Source: Nostoc sp. 'Peltigera membranacea cyanobiont' 210A (GTDB lineage Bacteria > Cyanobacteriota > Cyanobacteriia > Cyanobacteriales > Nostocaceae). Taken from it: a stretch of 64,000 bases of DNA. Numbering within the stretch: the first letter of the stretch is position 1; the number at the start of each line of letters is the position of its first letter. The stretch covers positions 287,354 to 351,353 of the forward strand of contig NZ_NOLJ01000006.1 in the NCBI RefSeq assembly GCF_002246015.1, given 5' to 3'. Under the pieces are notes generated by a model. It ran no database searches. It was given only the letters and a program-made list of their open reading frames with translations, and was not told where the DNA came from. This document shows positions 24,838 to 34,021 of this stretch, piece by piece. The position numbers were made by a program, and so were the translations under genes.

Positions 24838-26205
24838 ATGAATAGCCCAGTTTACCAAACTGTGATTCTTGGTGGTGGCTTCACCGGCTTATTTACAGCC
24901 TTACACCTAGCTCACGAACATTATCCTCGCTCTGTGATTTTGATCGATCAAAATGAAAGCTTTTGCTTTAAGCCATTACTCTACGAATATTTCAGTGGCG
25001 AGATGGATGCTTTTCAAGTAGTACCGCGTTTTGTAGAATTGCTTAAAGGTAGTGGTGTAATTTTTGTTCAAGATGCAGTGGAATCGATAGACTTGCATCA
25101 ACAACAGGTCAAATTAGCTTCAGGAAACTCCTACAACTACAGTAACTTAGTCTTAGCTTTGGGTAGTGTTACTGCTTATCATCATCTTGAAGGTGCTAAA
25201 GAATACGCTTTCCCTTTTTGGACAGAAGCAGATGCGATCGCTCTCGATCGGCATTTAGGCGACTGTTTGCAAAAAGCAATCAAAACTGAAGATCCAGAAC
25301 AACGTCGCCAACTGCTAACAGTAGTTGTAGTTGGTGGTGGTGCAAGTGGTGTAGAAATGGCAGCTACCTTAGCTGATTTACTCCCACATTGGTATAGCGC
25401 TATGGGAGGAAATTCTAGTGAAATCCGGGTGGTATTGCTCAATCACGGACAAGAAATTCTCAATGGTGATATTAACAATCCTCTGCGTCCAATCGCTGAG
25501 AAAGAATTACAAAAACGCACGATTCCAGTTGAAATACTTACGGGAGCAGAAGCCACTACTATTCATGCCAATGCCATTGAGTATAAGCGCAATGAGCAAA
25601 TTGAGACATTGCCAACATATACCGCAATCTGGACAGCTGGCACTTCTATTCACCCACTAATTAAAGATTTACCAATTTCTCAAGAACATCGCGATCGCCA
25701 TAACCGCCTTCTAGTGACTCCTACAATGCAACTACTCGACTTTCCAGAAGTATTTGCAGGCGGGGATTGTGTAGCAGTTCAAGATAATTCACTACCGCCA
25801 ACAGCCCAAGTTGCTTATCAGCAAGGAGCCAATATTGCCCAAAATTTGAAAGCATTAGCTTTAGGCGAAGACCTCAAACCAGCAAAGGTAAATCTACGCG
25901 GAACTCTCTTAAAATTAGGTTTAAATGATGCTGCTGCTAACTTATTCAATATTTTTGAAGTTGCAGGCGAATCCGGGCATTTAATTCGTCAAGGAACTTA
26001 TTTAACACTATTACCAACACCAATTCATGACTTTAAAGCAACAACTGAATGGGTGGATGAAGAGATTTTTCATCACCACCTCGATCCTCATGATGTGGGC
26101 AAAAAAGTTGTTCAAGCAGTGGAAGTGGTTGGTGCAGGAGTTATGGGTGTTTTAGCTGCCAGAAAATTATTGAAAATGTTGGGTTCGGAGGATAAAAGAG
26201 ACTAG
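24838..26205 (+). CDS. Type II NADH dehydrogenase (NAD(P)/FAD oxidoreductase)
   Basis: 455 residues, two Rossmann folds: FAD site VILGGGFTGLFTALHLA at the N-terminus and NAD(P) site VVVVGGGASGVEMAATLADL at about 165; AGGDCVAV in the flavin-binding C-terminal part. No membrane helix, but an amphipathic C-terminus (VGAGVMGVLAARKLLKML) may bind the membrane. Moves electrons from NAD(P)H to quinone without proton pumping. GGAGG stands 5 bases before the ATG. Just downstream of the quinol-type oxidase, so the two could form a short NADH-quinone-oxygen chain. Confidence 0.92.
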   Translation: MNSPVYQTVILGGGFTGLFTALHLAHEHYPRSVILIDQNESFCFKPLLYEYFSGEMDAFQVVPRFVELLKGSGVIFVQDAVESIDLHQQQVKLASGNSYNYSNLVLALGSVTAYHHLEGAKEYAFPFWTEADAIALDRHLGDCLQKAIKTEDPEQRRQLLTVVVVGGGASGVEMAATLADLLPHWYSAMGGNSSEIRVVLLNHGQEILNGDINNPLRPIAEKELQKRTIPVEILTGAEATTIHANAIEYKRNEQIETLPTYTAIWTAGTSIHPLIKDLPISQEHRDRHNRLLVTPTMQLLDFPEVFAGGDCVAVQDNSLPPTAQVAYQQGANIAQNLKALALGEDLKPAKVNLRGTLLKLGLNDAAANLFNIFEVAGESGHLIRQGTYLTLLPTPIHDFKATTEWVDEEIFHHHLDPHDVGKKVVQAVEVVGAGVMGVLAARKLLKMLGSEDKRD

Positions 26206-26735
26206 TACCGCAAGGCGGAAGTCAAAAGTTAACACTGAGCGGAGTCGAAGTGTCAAAAGTCAAAAGAATTGTATTCCAAGCTCTTGCACTATTTGAAATA
26301 GTATGTTTATTTCCGCCGTGTTGTACTAGGGATTAGTAATCTATCAAGTTTAAATTGATGAGTAAACAAGTTCGTAGTGAGTTAGGGCGGTCTTCTCTAC
26401 GAGACGCTTCGCGTTCGCATAAAACTAACGAACCCGTTCGATAAGGACTTTAGTGCTTAGAAAATAAGGACTAAAGTCCTTACTACAAACTCTTTATTAC
26501 TAGCGCAATTTCGTGCGACATAAATTTTAATACATTTAGTCATGGTTTTGTCACAATTTCGCAATAGCTTTGTCAATACAACGTGTGATGCTATAGCTCT
26601 GGCTTCGGAAATAGTCTCAGACTAAACCCACACACCAGAATCTACAGAAGAGAATCACTTAAGGCACAGTACCTTATGAAGATGACTCTTCAAATAGAAA
26701 TTGCAAAATCTCATACAGTTGTAAGGAACAAGAAA
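26206..26735. repeat. Spacer with GTCAAAAGT and CTACGAGACGCTTCGCG repeats
   Basis: Contains GTCAAAAGT short repeats (26220-26265), the dispersed TCTCTACGAGACGCTTCGCG element (26393-26418) and AAGGACTTTAGTGC/GGACTAAAGTCCTTAC inverted copies (26444-26483). No gene except a possible N-terminal extension of the next CDS from 26676. Confidence 0.6.
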
Positions 26736-27146
26736 ATGAATTGGAAAGTACTTGCTTTGCTCCCTGCTTTGACTCTAGCTACTGCCGTGCCTGCTTACTC
26801 TTTAACTAATAATAAAAGCCAAAATTCGGCTACTGCTACCCACATTGCCCAAAGTACTCAGCAAGGCAACACTATGAAAAAAGCTAATGCTGTACCAAAG
26901 CTTAGTGCCAAGCACAAGTCTAATCATCTGGCAAAGCGTAGTACTGGTACTGTACTGACGGTAGGCAGCAGAGGAGAGACAGTGAAAACTGTTCAGAATT
27001 CTTTAAAGCAACAAGGATTCTATACAGGAAGTGTGAATGGTGTGTTTGATAACAAGACTCGTGCCGCTGCGATCAAATTTCAGAAATCTAAAGGATTAAG
27101 AGCAGACGGAATAATTGGACATCGGACTTTAGCCGCTCTTAAATAA
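26736..27146 (+). CDS. Secreted peptidoglycan-binding (PG_binding_1) protein
   Basis: 136 residues from the ATG with AAGGAA 9 bases upstream; it opens with a signal peptide (MNWKVLALLPALTLATAVPAYS). An in-frame ATG 20 codons upstream would bury the signal, so I prefer the inner start. After a low-complexity linker (about 23-70) a PG-binding domain follows: SRGETVKTVQNSLKQQGFYTG, GVFDNKTRAAAIKFQKSKGL, ADGIIGHRTLAAL. No catalytic domain. Probably attaches to the cell wall. Confidence 0.88.
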   Translation: MNWKVLALLPALTLATAVPAYSLTNNKSQNSATATHIAQSTQQGNTMKKANAVPKLSAKHKSNHLAKRSTGTVLTVGSRGETVKTVQNSLKQQGFYTGSVNGVFDNKTRAAAIKFQKSKGLRADGIIGHRTLAALK

Positions 27147-27190
27147 AATAGTTTACTAATATCCTCATTGCTAAAATGCTTTAAAGACAA

Positions 27191-27216
27191 AAGGCTAGGA
27201 AATAAATTCTAGCCTT
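27191..27216. terminator. Hairpin terminator
   Basis: AAGGCTAG/CTAGCCTT, 8 bp with a 10-base loop, 45 bases after the PG-binding gene. A-rich and T-rich flanks allow use from either strand. Confidence 0.5.
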
Positions 27217-27324
27217 AAAATACTAACCCAATTTTTTCTATTTTTCTATCTGTGTAGGTCGGGGAGACACCGTATTCTGGAGCCAGCGCCCTCTTCTCTA
27301 CTTATTCACTTTTAGCGATATTGT

Positions 27325-27960
27325 TCAAGATACTCCAGAAACTCCTCTATTAATTGATACCAATTGTTCGTAATCCTTTGGTGTATCAATATCTATATCC
27401 CCTAGTGGAAACGGAATAGAAAACACTTCATTAAGGTTATGATTAATAACTTTTTTCGCTCCTGAAGTTTCTTTTAAAGCGGCAAGTTCTGAAAAAAATG
27501 TCTGACTAAATAGAGCAGGTACACCTAATGTGTCTCCATATTCACAAGCAATAATCGGTTTTTTTGTCAAATAATATGTATCAACAAGTTGATTGATAAT
27601 TTGGGGAGAAACAAATGGCTGGTCGCAAAGTGTAATAACTACTGCTTCTATTTTTTGCGGAAGATTATTTAACAATTCAATACCACTCTTGATTGAAGTA
27701 CTCATTCCACAAGCCCAATCCGAGTTCTTAACTACTCTAACGGGAAGTTGTTTAATTTGGGGATGAATCTGTTCTGCGTTGGCTCCAAGTACTACTACCA
27801 CAGGTTGACAAACTGAAGCGATCGCAATTTCTGTAATATATTGTAAAAAACTACGCCCTTGGTAAAACAATAGTTGTTTCGGTGTACCCATCCTAGTAGA
27901 TGCACCAGCAGCAAGAATCATAATGGCTATGCTTGATTTCTCGTTGTCTATAGCAGTCAT
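27325..27960 (-). CDS. Molybdenum cofactor cytidylyltransferase (MocA-like)
   Basis: 211 residues, nucleotidyltransferase A fold: LAAGASTRMGTPKQLL at the N-terminus binds the nucleotide, CDQPFV is the metal-binding motif and DIDTPKDYEQL closes the domain. Converts Mo-molybdopterin to the cytosine dinucleotide form needed by xanthine oxidase-family enzymes. Only 9 bases after the XdhC gene, so one operon. Likely client: the PaoABC-like enzyme at 43479-47282. Confidence 0.92.
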   Translation of the reverse strand: MTAIDNEKSSIAIMILAAGASTRMGTPKQLLFYQGRSFLQYITEIAIASVCQPVVVVLGANAEQIHPQIKQLPVRVVKNSDWACGMSTSIKSGIELLNNLPQKIEAVVITLCDQPFVSPQIINQLVDTYYLTKKPIIACEYGDTLGVPALFSQTFFSELAALKETSGAKKVINHNLNEVFSIPFPLGDIDIDTPKDYEQLVSINRGVSGVS

Positions 27961-27969
27961 ACATAAAAA

Positions 27970-29127
27970 CTATGTGGTAAGTAGCAAGTTTGAGTTGCTT
28001 TCATAACATTGGTGAATTGGTTGATTGCGATTTCTTAAAAAATCACCATTACGGTTTGTTAGCACTGCTTGAATTTCTGCAATAATAGCGATCGCTATTT
28101 CTTCTGGTGTATCTGCTCCGATATCAATCCCAATCGGGCCATGCAGTCTGGTTAATTGTTCAGTAGTATAATCTATTCCTTGCGAACCTAAATCTTCAAG
28201 CAATCTTTCAGTACGCGCCTTTGGGCCTAAAACCCCTATGTAGCGCGCAGGAGATGGCAGCAACGTTTTCAAAATTTCTAGGTCATCAAGATAATTATGC
28301 GTCATCACTACAGCAACTGTGTTGACATCTATAAATACCTGTTTTTGTAAAATTTCTCGCCGAGTCAGAATCACATCACAAGCTATTGGAAATCGCGCTT
28401 TAGTTGCCTCATTAGCTCGACAATCGACTACAGTAACGTCCCAACCTAATGCTTGAGCAAACTGTGCTACGGGTATAGCGTCATAACCTGCACCAAATAT
28501 TACTAAAGGCGTGGGTGGTTGGATGACTTCAATAAAAACTTCTGCACTGCCTAAAGGTAACTGATAGTTTTTTACACTAGACTTTTGATTAGTAAAAGCT
28601 GCTTGAGTATCTACTTGCAGAGATTGAATTAAATTTGGATCTTTGATGTCAGCGATCGTTTTACCATCAGGATACAGCAGTAAGCGCGACCCAAGTTTCA
28701 CATCTACCTCGCCTTCAAAGGCAAAGACTGTAGCAATAATACCCAAATGTTTTTGATTGAAGCACTCTTGCGTAAAAGCGATCGCATTCGGTAAATTTTC
28801 TTTTTCAAGACGTTCGATGAGAACTTGCACTGTCCCATTGCACCCCAAACCAAAGCCCCAAAGAATATCTTCTGAGGCGGTGTTATCGTAAGTCACAACA
28901 ATTGGTTCGCCGTCCGACATTCGTTGTTGAGTATGCTCAAATACGTCATTTTCCAAGCAACCAGCGCTGATTGTTCCAATCATCCGACCTGTATCTGTCA
29001 TCAACATTTTGGCACCCGGTCGGCGATAGGTTGAACCTTGAGTTTTGACTACAGTAGCAAGAAAAGTAATTTCACCATTTTTTTGACTTGACTGGAAGCC
29101 TTCTAAAATTGCTTGTAATTCGTTCAT
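27970..29127 (-). CDS. XdhC/CoxI family molybdoenzyme maturation factor
   Basis: 385 residues. N-terminal XdhC/CoxI domain (ATVVKTQGSTYRRPGAKMLM, SAGCLENDVF with the cofactor-linked Cys) and C-terminal Rossmann domain (VIFGAGYDAIPVAQFAQALGW, LHGPIGIDIGADTPEEIAIAI). Such proteins bind Mo cofactor, help its sulfuration, and insert it in xanthine dehydrogenase-type enzymes. Operon with mocA. 14 kb from its presumed client enzyme. Confidence 0.92.
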   Translation of the reverse strand: MNELQAILEGFQSSQKNGEITFLATVVKTQGSTYRRPGAKMLMTDTGRMIGTISAGCLENDVFEHTQQRMSDGEPIVVTYDNTASEDILWGFGLGCNGTVQVLIERLEKENLPNAIAFTQECFNQKHLGIIATVFAFEGEVDVKLGSRLLLYPDGKTIADIKDPNLIQSLQVDTQAAFTNQKSSVKNYQLPLGSAEVFIEVIQPPTPLVIFGAGYDAIPVAQFAQALGWDVTVVDCRANEATKARFPIACDVILTRREILQKQVFIDVNTVAVVMTHNYLDDLEILKTLLPSPARYIGVLGPKARTERLLEDLGSQGIDYTTEQLTRLHGPIGIDIGADTPEEIAIAIIAEIQAVLTNRNGDFLRNRNQPIHQCYESNSNLLLTT

Positions 29128-29654
29128 TTGCTTGCTGATTTTTCTGTTTCTAGCAGTTTATAAACTTGAGTAGGCAGTCTCAATGGAAACAATGTGATGA
29201 CTGTGCCATTGTGCATTGCTGCTAGTCTCAAACACTCCTTCGATTTGCTGCCCTTTAACGATTACAGTATATACGTTAGATTGAGGTGCGCTCGCGGTGT
29301 TCTGCTATCCAAGATAAGCGAAAACACCACTGAAATCATGCCCCACAGGATAGTTGTCAACTTTAGTCATTTATCTATCACAAGAGTTAGCACGGAATAC
29401 TGATTTTCCCTAAAATACAGTTTTGGCAGAGTACTTTAAACTTATTGCAAAAGTCTTAATTTGAGACTCTTTATTTTTATAAGAAGTCTATTGTGTTAAT
29501 TTAAAATATCTATCTACAGGCTGAATTTAGTTTGAACATTTAGCTGGCATTCAATCCGAAAGATGCACATTTTGTTTAGAAAAAATGGCGTTGCTGACAC
29601 CCCCGCAGATAACCTTTCAACGATTAAGTGCATAGGTGTTGTTGTGCTGCATGA
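29128..29654. other. Spacer, no gene
   Basis: Nothing coding. Includes a hairpin AAAAGTCT-TAATTTG-AGACTCTTT (29446-29472) followed by T-rich sequence, related to the terminator at 24721 but with no plus-strand gene upstream. Confidence 0.5.
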
Positions 29655-30056
29655 CTACGGAAACAACCCCAATCGAATCCATAATTGCCGTGCTGCTACC
29701 TGAGCAGGACTGTTCATCGCCAAATACTCTACTGTAACTTCTCCGACTGGAGTCATTCCCCTAATTTTGCCAGATTCAACATCAACCTGAAAATGTTCAC
29801 TCCACTGATTTTCTCTTGGATGAAATAACCGAACTTCAGTATTGGAATCAGGCAAAGTGCCACTGATGCGAGTTCCTTTACGGAGATTACAGGAGCGACA
29901 CGCAAGGGCTAGATTTGCTTTATGATTTGCACCTTGTCGAGAAATTGGAATAATATGCTCCACCTCAAACGGAAAATTGAAAACGACTTCAGGAGCTTGG
30001 CAGTACTCACAACGATGGTTGGCACGCCCAGCGATCGCAGTATAGTACGGATTCAT
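29655..30056 (-). CDS. HNH endonuclease
   Basis: 133 residues. HNH/McrA-type domain: CEYC (about 17-20), EVEHIIPISRQG with the catalytic His, ANLALACRSCNLRKG with the second zinc CxxC and the final Asn. C-terminal half (LFHPRENQWSEHF) is usual for cyanobacterial stand-alone HNH proteins. Its ATG overlaps the stop of the gene upstream (ATGA). Could be a remnant selfish nuclease, a toxin or a restriction-type enzyme; the sequence does not decide. Confidence 0.92.
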   Translation of the reverse strand: MNPYYTAIAGRANHRCEYCQAPEVVFNFPFEVEHIIPISRQGANHKANLALACRSCNLRKGTRISGTLPDSNTEVRLFHPRENQWSEHFQVDVESGKIRGMTPVGEVTVEYLAMNSPAQVAARQLWIRLGLFP

Positions 30057-30415
30057 GAATTCTCTGGCTGCATCAACGCAGCAGTGCGGGCCGTCGCCGC
30101 TCTCAATTCAGCCTCAACCAAGTCATCCAGCTGTGCCTGTTGTTCTGGTAGCAATTCTTGTCCCCGATCCCGTGCCGATCGCCATAATCTCATCAACTCT
30201 GATAACCGTTCTTGTTGCTGGGCACTAAAGAATGCGTCAGGACGAAAGCTTTGAATGACCAGTAGCGCACTAAACTCAGTCTCACCCAACTGGGCAGTTA
30301 ACGCATCTAAAGCTTGCCCCGCAGTTTTGCCAACCGAATGTTTATCTCCTGCAATCGCACGATAGGATTTCTCACCGCTAGCGTCTCTTGTTGGTAAAAT
30401 TGCTACAGTAGTCAT
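30053..30415 (-). CDS. Hypothetical protein coupled to the HNH nuclease
   Basis: 120 residues, not recognised. Seen: N-terminal MTTVAILPTRDASGEKSYRAIAGDKHSVGKTAGQ beta-like segment and a charged helical C-terminal half (QQQERLSELMRLWRSARDRGQELLPEQQAQLDDLVEAELRAA). Four-base overlap with the HNH gene shows tight co-translation; an antitoxin-like or specificity role is possible but unproved. Confidence 0.8.
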   Translation of the reverse strand: MTTVAILPTRDASGEKSYRAIAGDKHSVGKTAGQALDALTAQLGETEFSALLVIQSFRPDAFFSAQQQERLSELMRLWRSARDRGQELLPEQQAQLDDLVEAELRAATARTAALMQPENS

Positions 30416-31031
30416 ACTTCTAGCCTAAAGTTGCTGCCTCAATTTATAGCTTTATGCCACACTCTACCTGATAGCAAATAAATTGCGAGCAGGTTGTTAA
30501 CTCTGATGCACGTCTAGGTAGTTGCTCAAAACGTGTAAACATGAAGAAGTTTGTCTAACGACTTGTATTGCACTTGTAGTATAGTGTGATGATTTGTGTG
30601 TGTTCATACTTTTGCAGCAATTATTTACTTAAAACATCAGCAATTAGCTGCAAACCAAGACAAATTCCAATAACTCTCGCAAGGGCGAACGCAAGAATTG
30701 AACCAATACAAAGCGTAGACGCAAAGCGGTGAGAGAGTCGCAGTCTTCTCCCTTGGCGCTAGCCTCTCCCTTTGGGAGAAGGGGAGACGCTAAGAGCGAT
30801 GGCGGTTGCTATAAGTGTTTAGGAAAAACGATAATTTTCCAGCAACTGAGCGATTGCTTTTCTCTCTTGCGTGCCTCTAGGCAGAATGTCATGAAGAAAA
30901 GGTGAAACCCTTACGATTGATTCTAGTTTATACCAATGAAAACTCATTAAATCTCAGTAAATAGGATAAACATTAAGCTTTGGTTAAAAAATTTAATTTT
31001 AATTGTAGAGCGTGACACTTTCTACTTTAAA
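30416..31031. repeat. Spacer with CTTCTCCCTTGGCGCTAGCC repeat
   Basis: No gene. 30750-30800 carries TCTTCTCCCTTGGCGCTAGC and its inverted partner, the same block as at 57300-57350; flanked by GCGTAGACGCAAAGCGGTGAG-type words. Confidence 0.6.
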
Positions 31032-31051
31032 ATATGAATCAAATTTCATAT
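31032..31051 (+). promoter_or_regulatory. ArsR/SmtB-type operator
   Basis: ATATGAA-TCAAAT-TTCATAT is a perfect 7-bp inverted repeat with a 6-base spacer. TGAA-N6-TTCA is the core of ArsR/SmtB operators. It stands 109 bases before the ArsR gene, so autoregulation of arsR-pstSCAB is likely. Confidence 0.65.
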
Positions 31052-31159
31052 GAATTGCTATTTATTTGCGATCGCAGCAGTTGTTAATTTTCGCTGAACA
31101 CGAGAGCATTCGCTGCCAAGTAACTTCGGAAACAAGAAAAACCTATTCCTTTAGAGGCA

Positions 31160-31459
31160 ATGAAAAACAGCAGCGAGAAGCAGGTTAACTGCGTAGAAAA
31201 GCTGAAGGTACTGGCAGATGAAACTCGTCTAGCAGTATTAGAACTTTTGATCGACAGTCCCAAACACGTGGGAGAGATGAATGCAATCTTGGGCTTGGAA
31301 CAAAGCCTGCTCTCCCATCATTTACAAGTTTTGCGTCGCTCCCAGTTGGTTGTGACCTCGCGTCATGGGAAAGCAGTTCTCTACCGCCTGGCTCCAGAAG
31401 TGGAAGTAACTACTGGCAAAGCTTTGAATCTTGGCTGTTGTGTCCTCTGTTTTAACTAA
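31160..31459 (+). CDS. ArsR/SmtB-family transcriptional repressor
   Basis: 99 residues, winged helix: LKVLADETRLAVLELLIDSPKHVGEMN, recognition region LEQSLLSHHLQVLRRSQLV, wing SRHGKAVLYRL. The C-terminal GCCVLCF gives a cysteine cluster that could bind arsenite, Zn or another thiophilic metal; the classic ELCVCDL of the ArsR alpha-3 site is not present. First gene of the pst operon, 28 bases before pstS. Confidence 0.92.
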   Translation: MKNSSEKQVNCVEKLKVLADETRLAVLELLIDSPKHVGEMNAILGLEQSLLSHHLQVLRRSQLVVTSRHGKAVLYRLAPEVEVTTGKALNLGCCVLCFN

Positions 31460-31487
31460 AAACCCAATTTCGGGTTGAAAAGTAATA

Positions 31488-32339
31488 ATGAAAAATTCTC
31501 AAATTTTACCTCTGGCGATTGGGTTGGCTACCTGCGTTTGGTTACAAGGCTGTTCTTGGGCAAATCGAGATGCAAATAATACAAATCAGCTTCAGGGAAA
31601 ACTAGTACTTACTGGCTCCAGTACAATTGCCCCGTTAGCGGCTGAAATTGGCAAGCGTTTTGAATCTCAGCATCCAGGTGCGCGAGTTGATGTGCAATCA
31701 GGAGGGTCTTCGCGTGGGGTTTCTGATGCTCGTCAAGGTGTCGCTAATGTTGGCATGGTTTCCCGTGCCTTGTTGAAGCCAGAAGAAAACGATTTAAAAG
31801 CATTTTCTATCGCTCGTGATGGAGTGACAGTAATTCTCCACAAAGACAATCCAGTAAAATCGCTCAACAACAAGCAAGTTGTAGATATTTACACAGGGAA
31901 GGTGACTAACTGGAAACAAGTGGGAGGTACAGATGGAGCGATTACAGTTGTTAACAAAGCCGAAGGACGTTCCACTTTAGAATTATTTACCCATTATTTC
32001 AAACTGAAAAATACAGACATCAAAGCCCAAGTAGTAATTGGTGACAATCAGCAGGGAATTAAGACAGTTGCAGGAAACCCGAATGCAATTGGTTATGTAT
32101 CGATCGGATCGGCAGAAAATAGTGCAGCCAATGGAGTAGCTATTAAGCTGCTACCTGTAAATGGTATAGCTGCAACAACAGCCAACGTCCAGAATGGGAC
32201 TTTTCCGATTTCTCGTCCACTTAACTTAGTAACCAAAACCCAACCTCAAGGATTGACAAAAGCATTTCTTGATTTCGCGCAATCACAACAGGTAAATGAC
32301 ATTGTTCAAAAGCAAAACTTTGTCGTCGTCTCTAAATGA
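31488..32339 (+). CDS. pstS: Phosphate-binding lipoprotein PstS
   Basis: 283 residues. Lipoprotein signal with Cys at 22 (VWLQGC). Ligand motifs GSSTIAPLA and QSGGSSRGVSDARQG match phosphate-binding PstS proteins. Delivers phosphate (or the analogue arsenate) to PstCAB. Shorter than high-affinity PstS of many bacteria. Overlaps pstC. Confidence 0.92.
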   Translation: MKNSQILPLAIGLATCVWLQGCSWANRDANNTNQLQGKLVLTGSSTIAPLAAEIGKRFESQHPGARVDVQSGGSSRGVSDARQGVANVGMVSRALLKPEENDLKAFSIARDGVTVILHKDNPVKSLNNKQVVDIYTGKVTNWKQVGGTDGAITVVNKAEGRSTLELFTHYFKLKNTDIKAQVVIGDNQQGIKTVAGNPNAIGYVSIGSAENSAANGVAIKLLPVNGIAATTANVQNGTFPISRPLNLVTKTQPQGLTKAFLDFAQSQQVNDIVQKQNFVVVSK

Positions 32340-33174
32340 CTTTTGGTTAATTTGGATACTGCGTTTTTTAGCGGCGATCGCCGGAGCGATCGCACTTTTA
32401 ATTATCGGCTTTCTGATTCTGGAGTCTCTACCAGTCCTCAATCATGTCGGAATAACACGTTTTTTTACAGACTCTTCCTGGAACCCAACCGCCGGATTAT
32501 ATAATCTTTTCCCGATGTTATTGGGTACATTTTTGGCAATGGTTGGCTCAGTAGCGATCGCGACACCGATAGGAATTCTATCTGCGGTTTTTTGTCAATT
32601 CTACGCCCCACCAGAAATGGCTCGGTTATACCGTCGCTTAATTGAACTCTTAGCAGGAATTCCTTCTGTAGTCTACGGTTTTTGGGGATTGGTGGTGCTG
32701 GTTCCGATGATTGGTAGGATACATCCACCGGGGCCAAGTCTATTAGCGGCTATTGCCATTCTCACAGTGATGATTTTGCCCACAATAGCGCTTGTAGCCG
32801 ATGCCAGTTTAGCGAAAATCCCAACTTCCTATCTTCGGGGAGCAGCAGCTTTAGGATTATCCCGTTGGGCAACTATCTCTAGAGTCGTGCTTCCTGCTGC
32901 CAAATCTGGATTGTTCACAGGCTTAATTTTAGAAACAGGTCGAGCAGTTGGCGAAACAATGGCTATTTTGATGGTGTGCGGCAATGTGGTACAAATGCCA
33001 AAAAGTATATTTGACCCCATCCGCACGTTGACAGCTAATATTGCTCTGGAAATGGCTTATGCCACAGGAGATCACCGTTCGGCGTTGTTTGTTAGCGGTT
33101 TAGTCTTGATGGGAATGATTGTGCTATTAGTTGCGGTTGCGGAAGTCATCAGTCAAGGAAAAATATATGGGTGA
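32296..33174 (+). CDS. pstC: Phosphate ABC transporter permease PstC
   Basis: 292 residues with six membrane helices; permease loop AAALGLSRWATISRVVLPAAKSGLFTG (EAA motif) and TGRAVGETMAI. First ATG overlaps pstS by 44 bases; TTG codons at 32302 or 32320 are shorter alternatives with no better ribosome site. Partner of PstA. Confidence 0.93.
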   Translation: MTLFKSKTLSSSLNDFWLIWILRFLAAIAGAIALLIIGFLILESLPVLNHVGITRFFTDSSWNPTAGLYNLFPMLLGTFLAMVGSVAIATPIGILSAVFCQFYAPPEMARLYRRLIELLAGIPSVVYGFWGLVVLVPMIGRIHPPGPSLLAAIAILTVMILPTIALVADASLAKIPTSYLRGAAALGLSRWATISRVVLPAAKSGLFTGLILETGRAVGETMAILMVCGNVVQMPKSIFDPIRTLTANIALEMAYATGDHRSALFVSGLVLMGMIVLLVAVAEVISQGKIYG

Positions 33175-34021
33175 ACCTGTTGTAAGTCCTAAAGATTGGT
33201 TGCCAACAATCATTGTTTGGACAATTGCTGCCCTAGTTACTGGTATCTTCCTTTGGATACTCAGTGATATCCTTTGGCACGGTATAGGACACTTGACGTG
33301 GAAATTTCTGACAACTGAGCCAGAAAATGCTGGCAGAGAAGGGGGAATTGCCAGCATTCTTGTTTCCACTTTTCTGATTATGGCAGTGTGTATGGCGGTT
33401 TCTATCCCCATTGGTGTTGGTACAGCCGTTTTACTGGCAGAATTCACCCCCGTGGATAGTTGGTTTGGTGGGTTGGTGCGGCGTAGTTTAGATGTACTGG
33501 CAGGAGTTCCCTCTATAGTCTTTGGGTTGTTTGGCAACGTCTTCTTTTGCCAAGTTTTGGGGCTGGGATTTTCTATTTTGTCGGGAGGATTGACCTTGGG
33601 ATGTATGGTGTTACCAATCTTGATTCGCTCTACAGAAGAAGGATTTCGCGCTGTTCCCAATGAGTATAGATTAGGAGCCGCAGCTCTTGGTTTTTCCCGC
33701 ACGACAACCCTATTTCAACTGTTGTTACCTGCTGCTGTCCCTGGTTTGGTTGTGGGATTGGTGCTGGGTATTGGTCGAGCGATCGCAGAAACTGCGGCTT
33801 TAATTTTTACTAGTGGTTACGTAGATAGAATGCCAGAATCACTGCTGGATTCCGGGCGTGCCCTCTCGATTCATATTTTTGATTTATCAATGAACGTCTC
33901 TGGCGGAGATGCCAATGCTTACGCTTCAGCATTAGTCTTGCTGGTATCACTGCTGGTAATTAATGGTACAGCAACATGGATTGCAGATAATTGGTTGCAC
34001 AGGAGAATTTTTTCTGGATGA
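33167..34021 (+). CDS. pstA: Phosphate ABC transporter permease PstA
   Basis: 284 residues from the ATG at 33167 (MGEPVVSPKDW), which has AAGGAAAAAT just before it and overlaps pstC by 8 bases; a TTG 12 codons upstream is unlikely. Six helices; EAA loop AAALGFSRTTTLFQLLLPAAVPGLVVG and GIGRAIAETAAL. Confidence 0.93.
   Translation: MGEPVVSPKDWLPTIIVWTIAALVTGIFLWILSDILWHGIGHLTWKFLTTEPENAGREGGIASILVSTFLIMAVCMAVSIPIGVGTAVLLAEFTPVDSWFGGLVRRSLDVLAGVPSIVFGLFGNVFFCQVLGLGFSILSGGLTLGCMVLPILIRSTEEGFRAVPNEYRLGAAALGFSRTTTLFQLLLPAAVPGLVVGLVLGIGRAIAETAALIFTSGYVDRMPESLLDSGRALSIHIFDLSMNVSGGDANAYASALVLLVSLLVINGTATWIADNWLHRRIFSG

Noticed and set aside
33131..33166. Extended N-terminus of PstA from a TTG
   Set aside because: The ATG at 33167 has AAGGAAAAAT in front and gives the usual N-terminus.
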